From Durusdinium trenchii (taxonomy: Eukaryota > Sar > Dinophyceae > Suessiales > Symbiodiniaceae), in contig CAXAMN010021112.1 in the NCBI GenBank assembly GCA_963970005.1, positions 1,137,136 through 1,201,135 on the forward strand: 64,000 nucleotides of DNA, in the 5' to 3' direction. The notes under the pieces are model-generated. The model was not told the DNA's origin and searched no databases. It saw only the letters and a program-made list of their open reading frames with translations. Positions 1-11,816 of the stretch are shown piece after piece. A program made the position numbers and the translations under genes. Within the stretch, counting starts at the first letter, position 1. Each line of letters opens with the position of its first letter.

Positions 1-51
<51 letters not shown>
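1..51. repeat. (ATG)17 trinucleotide microsatellite
   Basis: Seventeen perfect ATG units open the window. On the minus strand this reads CAT. It lies beyond the last recognised exon of the glutamate 5-kinase gene, so it is intronic or downstream of that gene. Confidence 0.97.
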
Positions 52-359
52 TTTACCAACTGTTACAGGAATTGGGACACCCCCAAGCTTTTTATGGATG
101 TTAAAGGTACCGTATCACCGTATCACACTCAAACGAAAAACTGTCATATCTGTCAAACATCATAGTGCCAGGGGATGTTGTCCCCCACTCTTCGCAAAGT
201 TCATCATTGTGAACTTTCACAGATGGTAAGTTCTACTAGGCCACCGCAAGTAGAATATTTTCCAGAACAAAGAACCTCCAAACCTCGAACTCACTGGTGG
301 GATCTGCCCTTCCAAACAAGTCATACAAGAACAGTCCACCCTGCTTGCAAGTTGCACAC

Positions 360-377
360 CCTGCACATCAGTGATGC
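360..377 (-). CDS. proB: Glutamate 5-kinase exon, PUA block ITDVQG (18 nt)
   Basis: An 18-nt microexon between acceptor tggtgcag and a GT donor (GTGTGC). It enters in phase after ACA-G of the preceding exon and reads G-ITDVQ-G, matching the LPAGVxDVQG block of fungal and bacterial enzymes. The following exon was not found in the remaining 359 bases. Confidence 0.75.
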
Positions 378-3300
378 CTGCACCAGGAAAGCCAAAGATC
401 ACTAAGATGGTTACATGATGTTCCATGGATGGCACCCCCTCACCTTCGGAATGTCAGACCGGTCATCCTAGACGCCATGCCAGCCCATCCCACGGCCCGG
501 CCGTGACTTCGGAGTGTACCCCGGTACCTATCGATCCGTCCTCTTCAAGTCTGACCTCTTGAGACACGTCGATGTGAGGACAGGACGGCGAGGACTACAC
601 ACCAAACGGCGAGACGAAAAGACCGAGACGAGGTTTCGAGACGGATCGGGTACACGCCGACCGACCTTAAGGGGATTCTCAGGGTGACCACTGACCACTT
701 GACCCCACAAGAAGTGGAGGTCCTCCCAAAAAACATGCATCGGGTATTTAACTAGCACAGGTTCTTACACAGCCATGCCAAATGGAGTCATTCTGGTTGT
801 ATCCTCCAGAAGTACATATCCGGCAAAGAACAAGAACCTGATAGATTGCAGTGAACAAACTCCCTGCAAACAATCGCTCCTTGCGATGGTCAATCTGTTA
901 AGCCTGCACTCACGTAGTATTCTGTTTGCACTTTCAAGCATGTCAGAACTTTCATCACATAATCCACACAACCCAACACACACACACAAACACACCAACA
1001 TGAAGGCGGCAAACCCGAAGGCCGTGTGGCCAAAAACGAAGGCCGGAGACCCACCGTGGAATGTTGAGGGTCAAAAGAAACATCTGAAGACCCATTCTGG
1101 GTCCATTCTTCTCCATGTCCATTCTTCAACCTGTGGGTAGACATGGAGATGAAAACGGATGAAAAACACAACCAAAGCTTCAGGCTTCAAATCAGCCAAA
1201 CAAAGCAAGCTACCTGGGGCTCTGAAGCCTGCAGCTGCCTGCTTTTGGATGATATATCAAGTTTTCCGATGATTTCACCGATTTTTCCCACAAACCTTTA
1301 AGACAGGGCAACACGGTTATTCTGTCCCCACCTGTCGCCAGCAAGCTCTTCTTTGCGCCCAGGGCCTCAGAGTTCCCCAAGATGTGTTTGTTTTTGTGGA
1401 GCAGAAAGGCTTCCAAATGGCTTCGACGATGTTCAATCATTTCTTGAGGCCGTGTTCTTCCGGGGAATTCAGGACACAGAAATGATCTCGACAGTCTACA
1501 TGACGCATGGTGACCCGTCGAGCAAACATTCAAGCGACAAAGCCTAGCAAAGGTTCTTTCCCGGGAAGTATCTTGACCTCATTTGGTCCAACTTCGATAC
1601 TACTCTGCTCCTTCCTGAAGAAAAGGTTCTAGATGCCTCTAGCCTTGTCTGAACTGCTTCTCACCCACCACACCTGCCAAGCTCATGCAAGTCTGAGAGG
1701 GCTCCCCCAAACGCATCCGACTAAAAGCATCTAAAAACTATTTAAAACCAATCCTTCTCATTCCTTCTCTAGAAGCTTATGATCATTTCATTTGAGGTAC
1801 CCTGTCCCTTCCTCGCCCAACCACCCTTCCGGCGTTCGCCTTTGCAGCTCCGTGGTCCAGCTCGATCTGTCCACTGACCTGGGCGACTCTGGGAAGCGAA
1901 GAAGAACATGGGTCTCATGAACCGGGAGTGGTTGGTACGTAGTCTATTGGACACCCATGAGTCCTTGACCCAGGATAATGTTTTTTTTTTGTTCTATGTT
2001 GTTCTGTATTTTGTCCAATTCAGCGGCATGAAATGCAGCACGAAGGTGAGTGGACAACAACACATGGAATTTCATGGAATTCATGGGAACAATCGACCCA
2101 TCTGTGTCATGTTCATGATGGTCATGTTCCACATTCATGAAATTTTCGTGAAACCTTCGTTGGTTGGCCAAACACCAAGGTCGAGCAGCCGGCAGGGACA
2201 AGATCCATCGTCGTGTGTCGTGCACAGTCTGAGTCGTGTCCTGCGGTGGAGCCAGTCGACACGTTGGTTCAACGAGTGGCCCACATGTTTGTGCTCGTCT
2301 CCTGCCTAATGGGATGCTCGCTGGATCAACAAGCACCTTGGACCACTATTCCAACATCATTGCTCGTCCATTCCCAACAGTGGTGCTTCACTCACTCTTT
2401 TTAATACAAACTCACCATTGATTGCACAGTGCCTGTGTTTAAGACTCTTAAGACGCATTAAACACTGTGTTCCATTGTTCCATGATGATCTTTGTAGATT
2501 TTGTAGATCTTCATAGGTTGGGCCAATAGGCTCTCAATCTGGGTCTGCATAAACACTGTAATCCATTCACCTACTCATCTACTTGCGAGTTGATCGTTGC
2601 ACAAAATGTTTGGATGTTTGGGAAGTCTTCCCAGTTGCAACGCATCCATCAAAATGGCCACCTCAATATAAGCAACTACGGCACTACAGCCCTATGAGGA
2701 GTTTTGTGTCCAAACCTTGATGCAGTACAGCCCTATGAGCACATTCTTTATGGTTCATGGTTCCAATCCGCTTGGCACGTCATACACACACAGAAATTGC
2801 ATCACAGAAACTACGAAAAGCATGAATCTATGCTAGACTCTCAGGAACCACAAACATGAGCAATATTAAATATTATATATGTGGGTACATACACTCAAAC
2901 AAACAAACAAACAAACAAACAAACACACAAACAAACAACTATTCAATTAAACAACTAAACAACAAATCCATGGGTTGATGCCTACCCGGCAGAATTCCCC
3001 CATGCCAATCTCTGAGTATGTCTCAACCTCTTAGCTCGTCTTCGGCAAAAAGGACCTCAAATAATCCCTTCTTCTCCCTGAGAAGTTGCATAATGTTGCG
3101 TGCTCCTTTAACCCCCCAAAAGCCGAGCCCCGGTCGGTCCATGGCCATGAAGTAGCTGGCTTCTTCCGGCAATCTGGCCTGTTGCGCTCCGTTCCAGCGA
3201 AGACCGGTGTTTCAATGGCAGCAAACGAGCAAGTTACTGCCAATCACTCGTTTGTCTTTTTTCGCATCGAAACGCTCCTGTCTGGTGGAGGATCAACCTT

Positions 3301-6300
3301 TGACCCCTCCCTTATGTTCAAAAAGATGACCCGAGAAGACCCCCAGAAAGTGGACAGTTGCTCTGGGCCAATCCTTCATGAATCTCTTGATGTTGGGCCA
3401 AACTCCATGTAGCAGCGACAGCAAATACTGAAGTGCATGACTGATCCCCAAAACGACGAGGTCATTTGGAAGTGGCTAGTTGATTCTAACGGGAACCTGA
3501 TTGCAAAAAGAGTGATGATCGTCTACCAACCAGAAGCAATGATTTGAGAACAACGTGCAACCTTTGCATCCAGCCGCGGCCTCCGCATCCTCCACCGGTT
3601 TGTGCTCCAGCAGCGACAAAATCCGTCGTGGGAAGCTGCTGTTGATGAGCAAGCAGGGGATACCTCCAGGCCAAGTGAACAGTGGACAATTCTTTTTGCA
3701 AACACCATCGGGATAGCGGATCTACTGTAGATACCAATAGAGAAGGCTCCTCCATTTAGCTTTGCTTCATCATTGGGCTGCCGGGGTACTTTGCTAAAAG
3801 GGATCTATATACTTGAAGGGTTAAAAAAAAACAGATACTTCACTTCTGATAATTCCCTGATGAGTTGAACATGAGATCCGACTTGCAGGCTTCAACATGG
3901 GATCTGAATCTTTGATGTTTCTTTCCAGCATGACAAATGATGTTGGGGCATGCCTTCTGTATACTAGAGACTCGCCTTCCAAATGATCGTGTCAGATACA
4001 GATTGCTGTTAAGCAGAAGCTCGGGCTGCAAGCTGCGCGTTCACAGCTGCCCACATGACATGTCCACCTCCAACCGCCGCACTTCCGTCGCGTTCGCTCC
4101 GTAAGTCGCTGGTTTTCCCGAACGCGGAGTCACCTCACCCTCTCTCCCCGGACGCGCTATAACGCGCTGAGACCGGTCGTGCTTTGTTCGTGCTTCACGC
4201 CTGAGACCGAGGCCGTTCGAGCTGCTAGGATCTTGGTCGACCTAAGGCGATGGGCACCGACCCCCTTCGTCACGATCACCTGGAAGGTTCGGATTCCGAG
4301 CCGTACGCCCAGAGCCAGGGTGTCTCCCTAACAATTAACACATCCATGAATACAATGAATATATATATATATAATATATAATACCGGAAAACTCATGAAG
4401 AATCTACGTATATCATGTCAAATAAAATTAACTATCGAAAAGAACAAATAATATAACATGGTATACATGACCATACATGGAGTCTTTGTTCGTCCGCTCA
4501 GTGACAAACCACTCAGCGAGCAACAAGAGATCATGCGGGGCAAACCGTTGAAGAGGTTGAATCAAACAGGCCTGCAGCCTATCCCATATGTATACCACTA
4601 GTTTCAGGTCCCAGTTCAGGTCTCTCAACCTCTCTTGGACGTTCTTCTCCCATTCTGTTGTCTCTTTTGGGGTGCTTGTCCAACTCGGATTCGGTCTCTG
4701 TGGATGGGAGAATTGGCAGGCCTACTGATATCTCCCGTCGAGCAAGCTGGCTGGTGCCCGATGTGGAGATCCAGCTGACATCCGTTCCTGAAGTAACACC
4801 AGGGTTGGAGACGAACAGATTTCAGGGGGTTCTTGGGAGTCCTTATTGTGACGAGACAGTCCTTATGTGAATTTTCGTTCTGCGGTGGGAACAAACATAC
4901 ACCAGGAACAATAGACAGTTTCCATTAAGAAAAACAAACGGTACAGAAATCCTCTGACTTGGCCAGTTGAATTTTCTTTTGGCTTCTCCATACTCCCTAT
5001 TTGCTGGCTTAAGTAATTCTATAAGAACTATGCTCAAAACAATCTGGTTCTTTCCCTTGGAGTTTGCTTGCACTAGAGGACAGGGCGACCCTATCCATGG
5101 AAGTCCTTCAAAACTAAAACCACATGGCTACAGAATGCCACAGAGTTCCCACATGGTGAAGGCGGAACTGGTCCCACACAGTACATCTCAGACTTAAGTC
5201 CTGCCACGACATCTCCGTCGCGACGTCCACCGGGCGCCCGCACATGCCACCGGTGCCCAAGCTACTGCCCGGATCTTTGGTCTCCACCTTCAGAGCCTGG
5301 TATATATATATATATGTATGTATTATATCTGTGTGTGTGTGTGTCGCACCCCGTCTGGTAGTGCAGTAACTAGATCATAAAAAATGGATAATGCACTCTT
5401 GGTATGGGTACCACCCTGATTTCATGCTCTTACCAGTGCCTTCTCAACTGTGTGAGTGTCTCTATCAATCCGCCCATGTATCAAGCCGCTTTGGTCGTCC
5501 ATCACAACACACGGTGGAGGATGGTTCTTTCGATCTGTGAAGGATGTACTTCCACACTCCGCAACCAGCTGGTGTTTCTGAGTGGAAACATCTGGAGATC
5601 AACTCCACAATTCCCGGGGGGGTCTAGGGTTTTCTTCATGTCTTTTCCTTTTGTGCAGGATGATCGTTTGTCGAGTTGGCCAAACCCTGAGCAGCCTCCA
5701 AGTACCTTGGGGTGCCAAGGTTCACTGCGACGCTCAAGGATAAATTTGAAGGGTTGGCTTTGCCCTCATTGTCAATCCAAAGAACTTCTACACTGTGTCA
5801 ATCCAAGTAACTTCTGCATCATCATATATCAGAAAAGAGGTAGATCTTTGTGGGAGGCACTGCTAAGCTAAGACTCTGCTGTTTGAAACCATCAAGTCTC
5901 CGCGGCACGTCCGGAAAAAACACCGAAACAGGGTCATTCTTGATGCCCATGGCACAGTTAGGGAGCCACCCCCAAAAAACCCTGAATCATTGGGAGATAT
6001 TGGGAGATCCCAGTCATGGGGACAATTCCCAATCAACCTTCAATCATCTGCAAAAATCACATTCGCATCCCGGGGTGTAGCACCTCGCCTCATATGATTC
6101 TCATGCAAGAAGTCGTAACACAAGAGGCTCCACGGATGCTTCATCCAGCATCGCCCGGAGATTCTCATTAAACACCGCAGATGTCTTTGGGTAGAACCCC
6201 AAACCTTCCCCTTACGACGAATCGTCTTTCGGGCCAAATCACCCATGGTTCTGGCACCACATAGAGCGGCTTCGCGTCAGGGTTCGTCCGAGGGTTGGCG

Positions 6301-9300
6301 GTGTAAACGCAGGAGACATCCGTAAACAGACCTTGGAGCAGCTTAAGGAAAAACTCAAAATCTGGGCAGGTGTGGCGAACACCTTTCTGTCAAAACGCGC
6401 ATGGTTATCATGGTTCTCCACTGGTTCACGTCCCAAATCCCCCAAAGGAAGAAGGTTAGCCAGTTAGCCACTGACTGGGTGAGCAATTCTACTCATTCTA
6501 CTCTTTTCATGCAAATGAGCACCTCGGAAACACAGGGAAACATTGCTCTGCCCAACATCATGTTGCAGTTCTGTGTCGGAAAAGTATCCTTCCCTCAAGG
6601 GTTTGCTATACAAATCTTGACAATTTTAACTTCGTCCACCTGCTGGGATGAACTGTTGAGCAAACCGGTTCTCGTGTTACTCTTCCCATACGAATAGGAA
6701 ATCCCAACGCTCAAAAACGGTCCTTTTTTCACGTTTTTACGTCTACCGTGCAGTGTGCCGCACTACAACCTGCCCAGCAGGTCCCAAGGCTTAGGCGTTG
6801 CTTTGGGCCAAAACATACATACACAAATTAAAAGAGCAAAACATTTCGCATCATTTCGAGTACGACTGCGCGTGTGTGTTTGCTATTTTGTGGCCGGGGC
6901 GCGATTCATTTTTGTTTGGGCGGGGTGCGGGTTTTGCCATGACTCGCGATGACTCGCGAAACGGTGAATTGGACAAATTCATACCGGCAACTAGTAGGCA
7001 GGGACCCTGGGAACACCCATCCTAGACCCTTGGTAATTGAGGGTATAAAGAGGACAACAGTCACGAACATGTCGCTGCTGAACCCGAAAAAATGGGCATC
7101 GCCCATTAGCTTTGCAAGTGCGACTTACAGTACACCATCAGATCTTTACCTGTCTTCCCACCTCCAGCTCTGTCTTTGGTTGACATTACCACTGGAAGTC
7201 AACGTGATACAAATCATGTAACATATATTCACGTCCGCGAAGCTTCCCCGGTGAGGGAATTACAAGTTTGCTTACATAGCTGTTTGTGAGACGTTTGTTC
7301 GCTGCCCACTCCTGCACACTCAGCTGTTGTTCAACTCTGCACATTGTGATATTCTACTTCGAGTTAACGTCAATACCGCCCCCCACCCCATCCCCCCCAA
7401 AATATGCTACCAGTACCTTTGGACACGTGAACCATCAAGTCATCATACGACTAAATCAAATATTCCGAAACACAAGGGAGTTGTGGCCCAAACACACAAA
7501 ACATAACTGCAATTACCGTAAAAGGTACAAGTATTAGAGCTGTTGCCCTGGTTCAACATGATAAACGCTGTCATATATTTACAATGAGTATGTACAGGTG
7601 CCGACTTTGATGCCAAGTGTAGTGGCATCGGACAAACTGTTTGCGGCTGGACATACATGCACAACTACTAACTAGCGCAGTTGTCAGCCCGCTAACAAAC
7701 CATGCCCAGGTGCAAAGGGCATCAGCTTCCAATTGGACAGCAGTCAGTGCAGCCAAGTTGTCCTAAACGGGGACAGGCGTAGACGGGCAAAACAACAACG
7801 CTTCACTATCGCCCATCGCAGGGACCACATGGGCCTGTTGCAAGAAGTGGGGGGATATACCTGGATCTTCCAACTATGCAACTGTTACACTCCCACTCAC
7901 TAAAATGAACGAACCCTGTTCGTAGAGCTGTCTTCCTGGCGCCTCTTGTCCACTTCCATGTGTGGGTCAGAGTGTATCCGCCTTTTCATCCATAAAGCCA
8001 CAGCCCGAAGATCCTTGTACTGTATATAACTGTGTTTTTGGGCTTGCATTCTTTCAGATGTACTCGGGGGCTTCTTCTGGTCTTCCTGTGTTGAAACAGA
8101 ACCATGTTCAATTTGGGTGGTTTTCTGACTGGTAAGGATAAACGGCCTACGTTGAACAGGTGGCTTCTGAAATCAGCACCGTTTCACTTCCCATCACTTT
8201 TGATGAGATGATGAGTGTGAGTGTGAGTGTTTAACTCACATCCCTCTTGACACACCTGCTATTAACGAAACATGTCAATTGTGAGGCTGAGTTTCTGTGG
8301 CGACTTGATCGTCTGAAAAGTATGTTCAAGGGTTCCTCCGGGGTAGCCAAGCTTGCCTGGCTTGGGGATGCTTGCGGATGATGCTTTTTCTCCATGCGGA
8401 TGATCATGTTTTCGCTCTTGGACCGGATGAGCCGCTGTTCCTTCACAATATTGCTGCTTTTCACAGTCTTGCTGTTCCTTCTGAATGTTTTCGCTGGTAT
8501 CTTGGACATTGAAGTTTACCCAAAGTCATCAGCTGAGTCACTGAGATGCGAAACAAAAAAGGTACTCACGACTCACTAGTGTTAACATATTTTCTTCTGA
8601 GGACATGTTCCCAATGTCGAGCTTCTTGGAGACACACCACAATATGTTCCACTGGTGTCTCATATGAACTCAATGGCCAAAAGGGAAAACAAGTGCATGA
8701 AGTGGCTGCTGTTGAGGAGCTGTCAGTACTGTAGCCTAAAGAAAGCTGTTTTTGTCCCGCACGCCTATATCATAGTGGTCAGCTGCCCTAAGAGATATGC
8801 CACAATGTCCATTAGCATGCATACGTGGGGCAGGACAACCACGTACTTCCCCTATGCACAAACTGCTAGTGTCGAAGCTTAGCCCCTGCTAGACGCAAAG
8901 TTCATCCCTAAAAACAAAAAAGAGTATCATTATCCAGGAAAGTTCTGGACGTCATTGTCCGCCTGTTGAAACCTGTTGATCGCACCTTCAAACACTACAC
9001 TTCCTTTCGGGCGTCCTCAACGCAACTCGAACCAATTGCACCAGGACGTTCGTCGAAGAATGTTGCGAGAAGACGTCCGAGCATCGTTGTCGCCGAAACG
9101 AAGCTCGGCCGTGTTGGTGGAGTCGTTCTCGTTGATGATGGGTACCACGCCCAGGGCAAGGCACTCCATGATGGTGACTTTCCTGAAGCAGTTGAGAGAC
9201 AGGTTGGAGCCTGGAGCCGATCATGCCATATGTACTGTACCTACATTGGGGTGGTTGAAAAGGGTCCCATGTAGGCATATCTTCCTGTCCCATGGAGTCT

Positions 9301-11816
9301 TTGATGGTGAAATGCTCCCTTTTGACGAAGCTGTTTTTCTTCCTTTCTCGCTTGGTGAGCCGAGCTGGGATGTTCACCCAATGACTAATGACCCCAAAAA
9401 TGAACACAATACCCAAACACTCCATCATACTCCATCGATGGCATATTCTTCTATGTGGGAATAATTGGAAAACTGCATGCATGAATTCCAGTCCCATGGA
9501 GTGTCTGGGATATAGTATAAAACATGAGTTCCAAGGGGTGCCTGGATACTACGATGTAACTATAGACCTCCTTAATGAGTTGATAATGGCCACCCCTCTC
9601 CTTCAAATAGAAAAGTTTCTTCCTCCAAACTAAACTCCTGATCTTGATAGGCTGCCACAAGCAGTTGCCCTGCATCTATTCTATCACTGGGTACCACTAC
9701 AGTTCGTGGTCAGTCATACCCCTCATCAAAACCCAAAGGTTTTCCTTCAACACTTGCCTGCCACGAGTCACGTTGCTCCAGTGCTCCTTGTCTAAAAGGT
9801 CTGACTGGCTCAGCAACAGTTGTGCCACCTTCACGCCCAGTGTCCCAAAGAGGTCCTCGGAGACGAGACGGAGATGATAACCCACACGGCTGGACGGTGG
9901 CTGGACGGGTGTGGGTCGCGTATCGGGCAAGAGGAGAGTAAGGCCCCCTGCCGATCGGCGACCGGGTTGGTTCGATTCACTATACTAAGGATCCAAGTAC
10001 CCTCTGAGAAGGTGTTTGGGGTGGGTGCCAGGAGGGTCCAAGATGGTCCAAGTACCTTTTGAGGAGGTACTTGGATCCCTAGGGTATAGGGTGGATTCCC
10101 CCCCAAAAAGATCGCTCGGTGGATTCACTCGGGTGGAACAGATTTCTCGTCACCTGCGTCGATTTCGGAGAACCATCCTGTTCCACTGATCCACAACAAG
10201 TGAATCCCGGGTGTGAAAAACATCGGCGCCATTTTCCAATGGGTAGCCCCAGATTCATAGGGTGGCTACTGAGGCTACTGCTGGATAGCCCCCAGTCAAG
10301 AAGGCATCACATACCCTCTGGTAAACCACCAGGGATTGCTATAAATCTAGTCCACAGTACACTGCCGCACACCCCACCCGGCACCACCAACTATCTCTTG
10401 TCGGATCCGCAAACCAATGTAAACATCTAAAAGCAGGGGACCTGGAAAAAGAAACACTCAAAAACCACTAGCCTCCATGGTTCCACCATGTCGTGATTGC
10501 ACCCAAGAAATCATGTCCAGTCTAAGGAAAGCATCAGGGTCTCATGCTCACCCACCGTCTCATGCGCCCGATCCACAGGATCCGCCTCGTACATCCGGAT
10601 CAGTTGGCTCTGCCCGGCCGCGGCCACCGCCTGGTGGCTTCGAAAACATCGGTTTCTGGGGCGAGAACATCCTGCAAAAAAATGGAGCATCCCCATCTCA
10701 CCAAATCTTTCTGTGTCTGTTTGCCTCCGTATCCAATTAAACAAATACGAGCAATCCTTTGAAGGTGGAAAGAACACGTTCCACGTGTTGAGGCGATGGT
10801 GTTAGGGCACTAAGATCTATGCGTGATAAACTCGTGTATATATATATATATACATATATACAGACATTGGTAAATGTCAGGGTGGCTTGGAAAAGAGTCT
10901 GTCAACAAAGCCCGCCACACTGAAGGTGCTGAGGCGTAGTGTAGTGCTCAGTTGGCTTAGCTAGGGGGAGACTCTCTTGAAAAGTCCGCCCTCCTAAGGT
11001 GTGCATAAAAACTCTCGGCTCTTGACATTCTTGCAAATGTTGCGACCCAAAGATGAGCCCATGTTCCAGATTGTTGACCCGCATAGCCGATCTTATGCAC
11101 GTGTGAACAAAAAAAACACGTTAAACATCCGCAGTTGCTTTAAACTCTTTGCGACATCTCGCTTGATGCTGATTGAACCCAACATGTTGCAAGCTTGGAG
11201 TCGATGGATTGGCCCCATTCCAACCCGGTTCGGCTCAACCATGGGGCCAATTGGGGTCCGTTGGGGCTTCAACTTGGGGTCAAGTTGACCTCTTTTGCAC
11301 TGCTAATGTTAGACACTTGAGTGGCCCCATGTTGCCCTCAGGATCTTCACCTTCAGACATACATAGACATACTGTTTCTCCCACCTGCTTCTTCCGGAGG
11401 TCCGTGGGCTTGGCAATGCCCAGCTTGATGCATCCCATCCCAACGGCTCCTGGAGGCAGTGCGATCGGGAGGGATCGGAGGATGCACAGAGGTCCACTGA
11501 TCGGACTGCCAATACATGCCGGCAGTGAAGAAAAGCATGTGACTTTTCTTTCGAAGCCAAGGGCGAATGATGAATTCAGGAAACCAACACTCACAATCTA
11601 TCATGTTCCACTTTCCATCAGTTTTCAGGACGTCACCCCTCCCGGTGTCCCGAGTTTCGGGTGTCACCTGAAGAGATGAAGACCACTTGATACTCCAAGC
11701 GTCGCAGCTCAGCAATGACCTCGCAGGGAAGGTCGGCGATGGCAGTGTATTACATAGCGCGACGCCGGTCGAGAAGTCTCTGAGTGAAGTCTACCGCCAG
11801 TCTCGCTAGGTCAAGT
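360..11816 (-). CDS. proB: Glutamate 5-kinase, multi-exon gene (16 exons resolved)
   Basis: The enzyme phosphorylates L-glutamate to gamma-glutamyl phosphate, the first step of proline synthesis, in the cytosol. Sixteen short minus-strand exons join in frame and give nearly the whole family consensus in order: the SSG-A-GMG substrate loop, [16 protein letters not shown], the SDLLDKEHW block, [14 protein letters not shown], the [20 protein letters not shown] nucleotide loop, [12 protein letters not shown] (equivalent of the catalytic lysine), RRWILSLP, then the PUA-side blocks [20 protein letters not shown] and ITDVQG. The PUA side and the lack of a reductase domain indicate a bacterial/fungal-type stand-alone kinase rather than plant P5C synthase. 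Exons total 842 nt over 11.5 kb; introns are 72-1382 nt with GT, GC or GA donors and AG acceptors. Not found with certainty: the N-terminal VVKxGTSS-like block (a candidate exon, 11904-11940, would add ...AEKRAK in phase) and the end of the PUA domain, which may lie beyond base 1. The gene could be a decaying copy, but no in-frame stop occurs in any exon. Confidence 0.9.
1332..1365 (-). CDS. proB: Glutamate 5-kinase exon, KSLLATG block (34 nt)
   Basis: Reads [12 protein letters not shown], the family's KSLLPAG segment. Acceptor ctctgag|G, donor GT (GTGGGG). It joins the preceding AAG codon in phase 0. Confidence 0.82.
1840..1878 (-). CDS. proB: Glutamate 5-kinase exon, start of PUA region (39 nt)
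   Basis: Thirteen codons read [13 protein letters not shown], corresponding to the G-x-I-x-V-D-x-G-A segment that leads into the PUA domain. Acceptor gcccag|G, donor GC (GCGAAC). Confidence 0.85.
2187..2240 (-). CDS. proB: Glutamate 5-kinase exon, RRWILSLPA block (54 nt)
   Basis: Eighteen codons read [18 protein letters not shown], the conserved R-K-R-W-I-x-x-L segment between kinase and PUA parts. Acceptor accgcag|G, donor GC (GCTCGA). Confidence 0.85.
2892..2938. repeat. (CAAA)n microsatellite
   Basis: A run of CAAA units with one CACA interruption, inside an intron of the glutamate 5-kinase gene. Confidence 0.9.
3041..3105 (-). CDS. proB: Glutamate 5-kinase exon, end of kinase domain (65 nt)
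   Basis: Reads [21 protein letters not shown], filling the place of the family's P-x-x-I-x-x-L...GTxF segment. Acceptor ttaaag|G. The donor is probably GA after GAA; using the next codon (GAC) instead shifts the end to 3038. Confidence 0.68.
3926..3953 (-). CDS. proB: Glutamate 5-kinase microexon, [10 protein letters not shown] (28 nt)
   Basis: A 28-nt exon that places CP-N-I-I-C-H-A-G where homologues have (G)xPxVIxxG. Acceptor agaag|G (an alternative cag three bases earlier adds a lysine), donor GA. The phases with both neighbours fit only with these edges. Confidence 0.66.
4199..4241 (-). CDS. proB: Glutamate 5-kinase exon with catalytic Lys, [14 protein letters not shown] (43 nt)
   Basis: Completes GTGGM-STK: the split ATG codon is AT at the end of the upstream exon plus G here. 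The lysine of STK is the family's catalytic lysine. Acceptor gccttag|G, donor GT (GTGAAG). Confidence 0.88.
5244..5296 (-). CDS. proB: Glutamate 5-kinase exon, GSSLGTGGM block (53 nt)
   Basis: Reads [17 protein letters not shown] plus AT of the next Met. GSxxGTGGM is diagnostic for the family. The acceptor follows a TA microsatellite (taccag|G); donor GT (GTGCGG). Confidence 0.9.
6243..6331 (-). CDS. proB: Glutamate 5-kinase exon, nucleotide-binding loop (89 nt)
   Basis: Reads [20 protein letters not shown] then PLYVVPEPW, matching the LLTDVxGLYTxxPRxNPxAK segment. The donor is GT after TGG (GTGATT). The first two bases complete a Cys codon with the T that ends the upstream exon. Confidence 0.93.
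7714..7762 (-). CDS. proB: Glutamate 5-kinase exon, [16 protein letters not shown] (49 nt)
   Basis: Restores the GDND-x-LAA-x-x-A-x-x-x-x-AD segment when joined to the upstream exon (…FGDN + DNLAAL…). Acceptor gtttag|G, donor GC (GCACCT). Confidence 0.92.
9086..9182 (-). CDS. proB: Glutamate 5-kinase exon, INEND...FGDN block (97 nt)
   Basis: Reads [20 protein letters not shown] and then [12 protein letters not shown], the most characteristic stretch of the family, with the active-site Asn/Asp residues. Acceptor gcttcag|G. The donor is GA (GATGCT), which is required for frame with the next exon. Confidence 0.95.
9770..9855 (-). CDS. proB: Glutamate 5-kinase exon, DLFGTLG...SDLLDKEHW (86 nt)
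   Basis: Reads [20 protein letters not shown] then LDKEHWSNV, equivalent to the LxxxxxxVAQxLLTxxDxxD segment. Acceptor ctccgag|G. The donor is GA (GACTCG), giving phase 2, which is completed by the G of the next exon. Confidence 0.93.
9989..10078. mobile_element. Family A inverted-repeat element, copy 1
   Basis: A 90-bp element bounded by ggatccaagtacc and its inverted complement ggtacttggatcc. A second internal inverted pair (tctgagaaggt/accttttgagga) flanks a central ggggtgggtgccaggagggt core. It lies inside the intron between the QAVAAAGQ and DLFGTLG exons. It is a non-coding, MITE-like foldback; no transposase is visible. Confidence 0.75.
10586..10630 (-). CDS. proB: Glutamate 5-kinase exon, [15 protein letters not shown] (45 nt)
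   Basis: Fifteen codons match the family's QAxAAxGQxxLMxxYE block exactly. Acceptor ccaccag|G, donor GC (GCGGAT). Confidence 0.93.
10838..10861. repeat. (TA)n microsatellite
   Basis: An alternating TA tract in a glutamate 5-kinase intron. Confidence 0.9.
11385..11449 (-). CDS. proB: Glutamate 5-kinase exon, [21 protein letters not shown] (65 nt)
   Basis: Continues the SSG loop (split Gly codon) into [20 protein letters not shown] and Q. Acceptor cctccag|G, donor GT (GTGGGA). Confidence 0.93.
11668..11719 (-). CDS. proB: Glutamate 5-kinase exon, [18 protein letters not shown] (52 nt)
   Basis: Gives the V-x-x-L-x-x-x-G-x-x-V-V-x-V-S-S-G strand and substrate loop. Acceptor ctgcgag|G, donor GT (GTGACA). 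Confidence 0.92.
11792..11816 (-). CDS. proB: Glutamate 5-kinase exon, LDLARLAV (25 nt, edges uncertain)
   Basis: Reads LDLARLAV and precedes the VIAELRR exon by a 72-bp intron, the shortest in the window. With GTA kept and a GA donor (GACTTC) the spacing to the SSG loop equals that of bacterial enzymes; a GT donor three bases earlier would make it one residue short. It is the only exon of this gene whose acceptor is not followed by G (ccactag|A). Confidence 0.6.
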
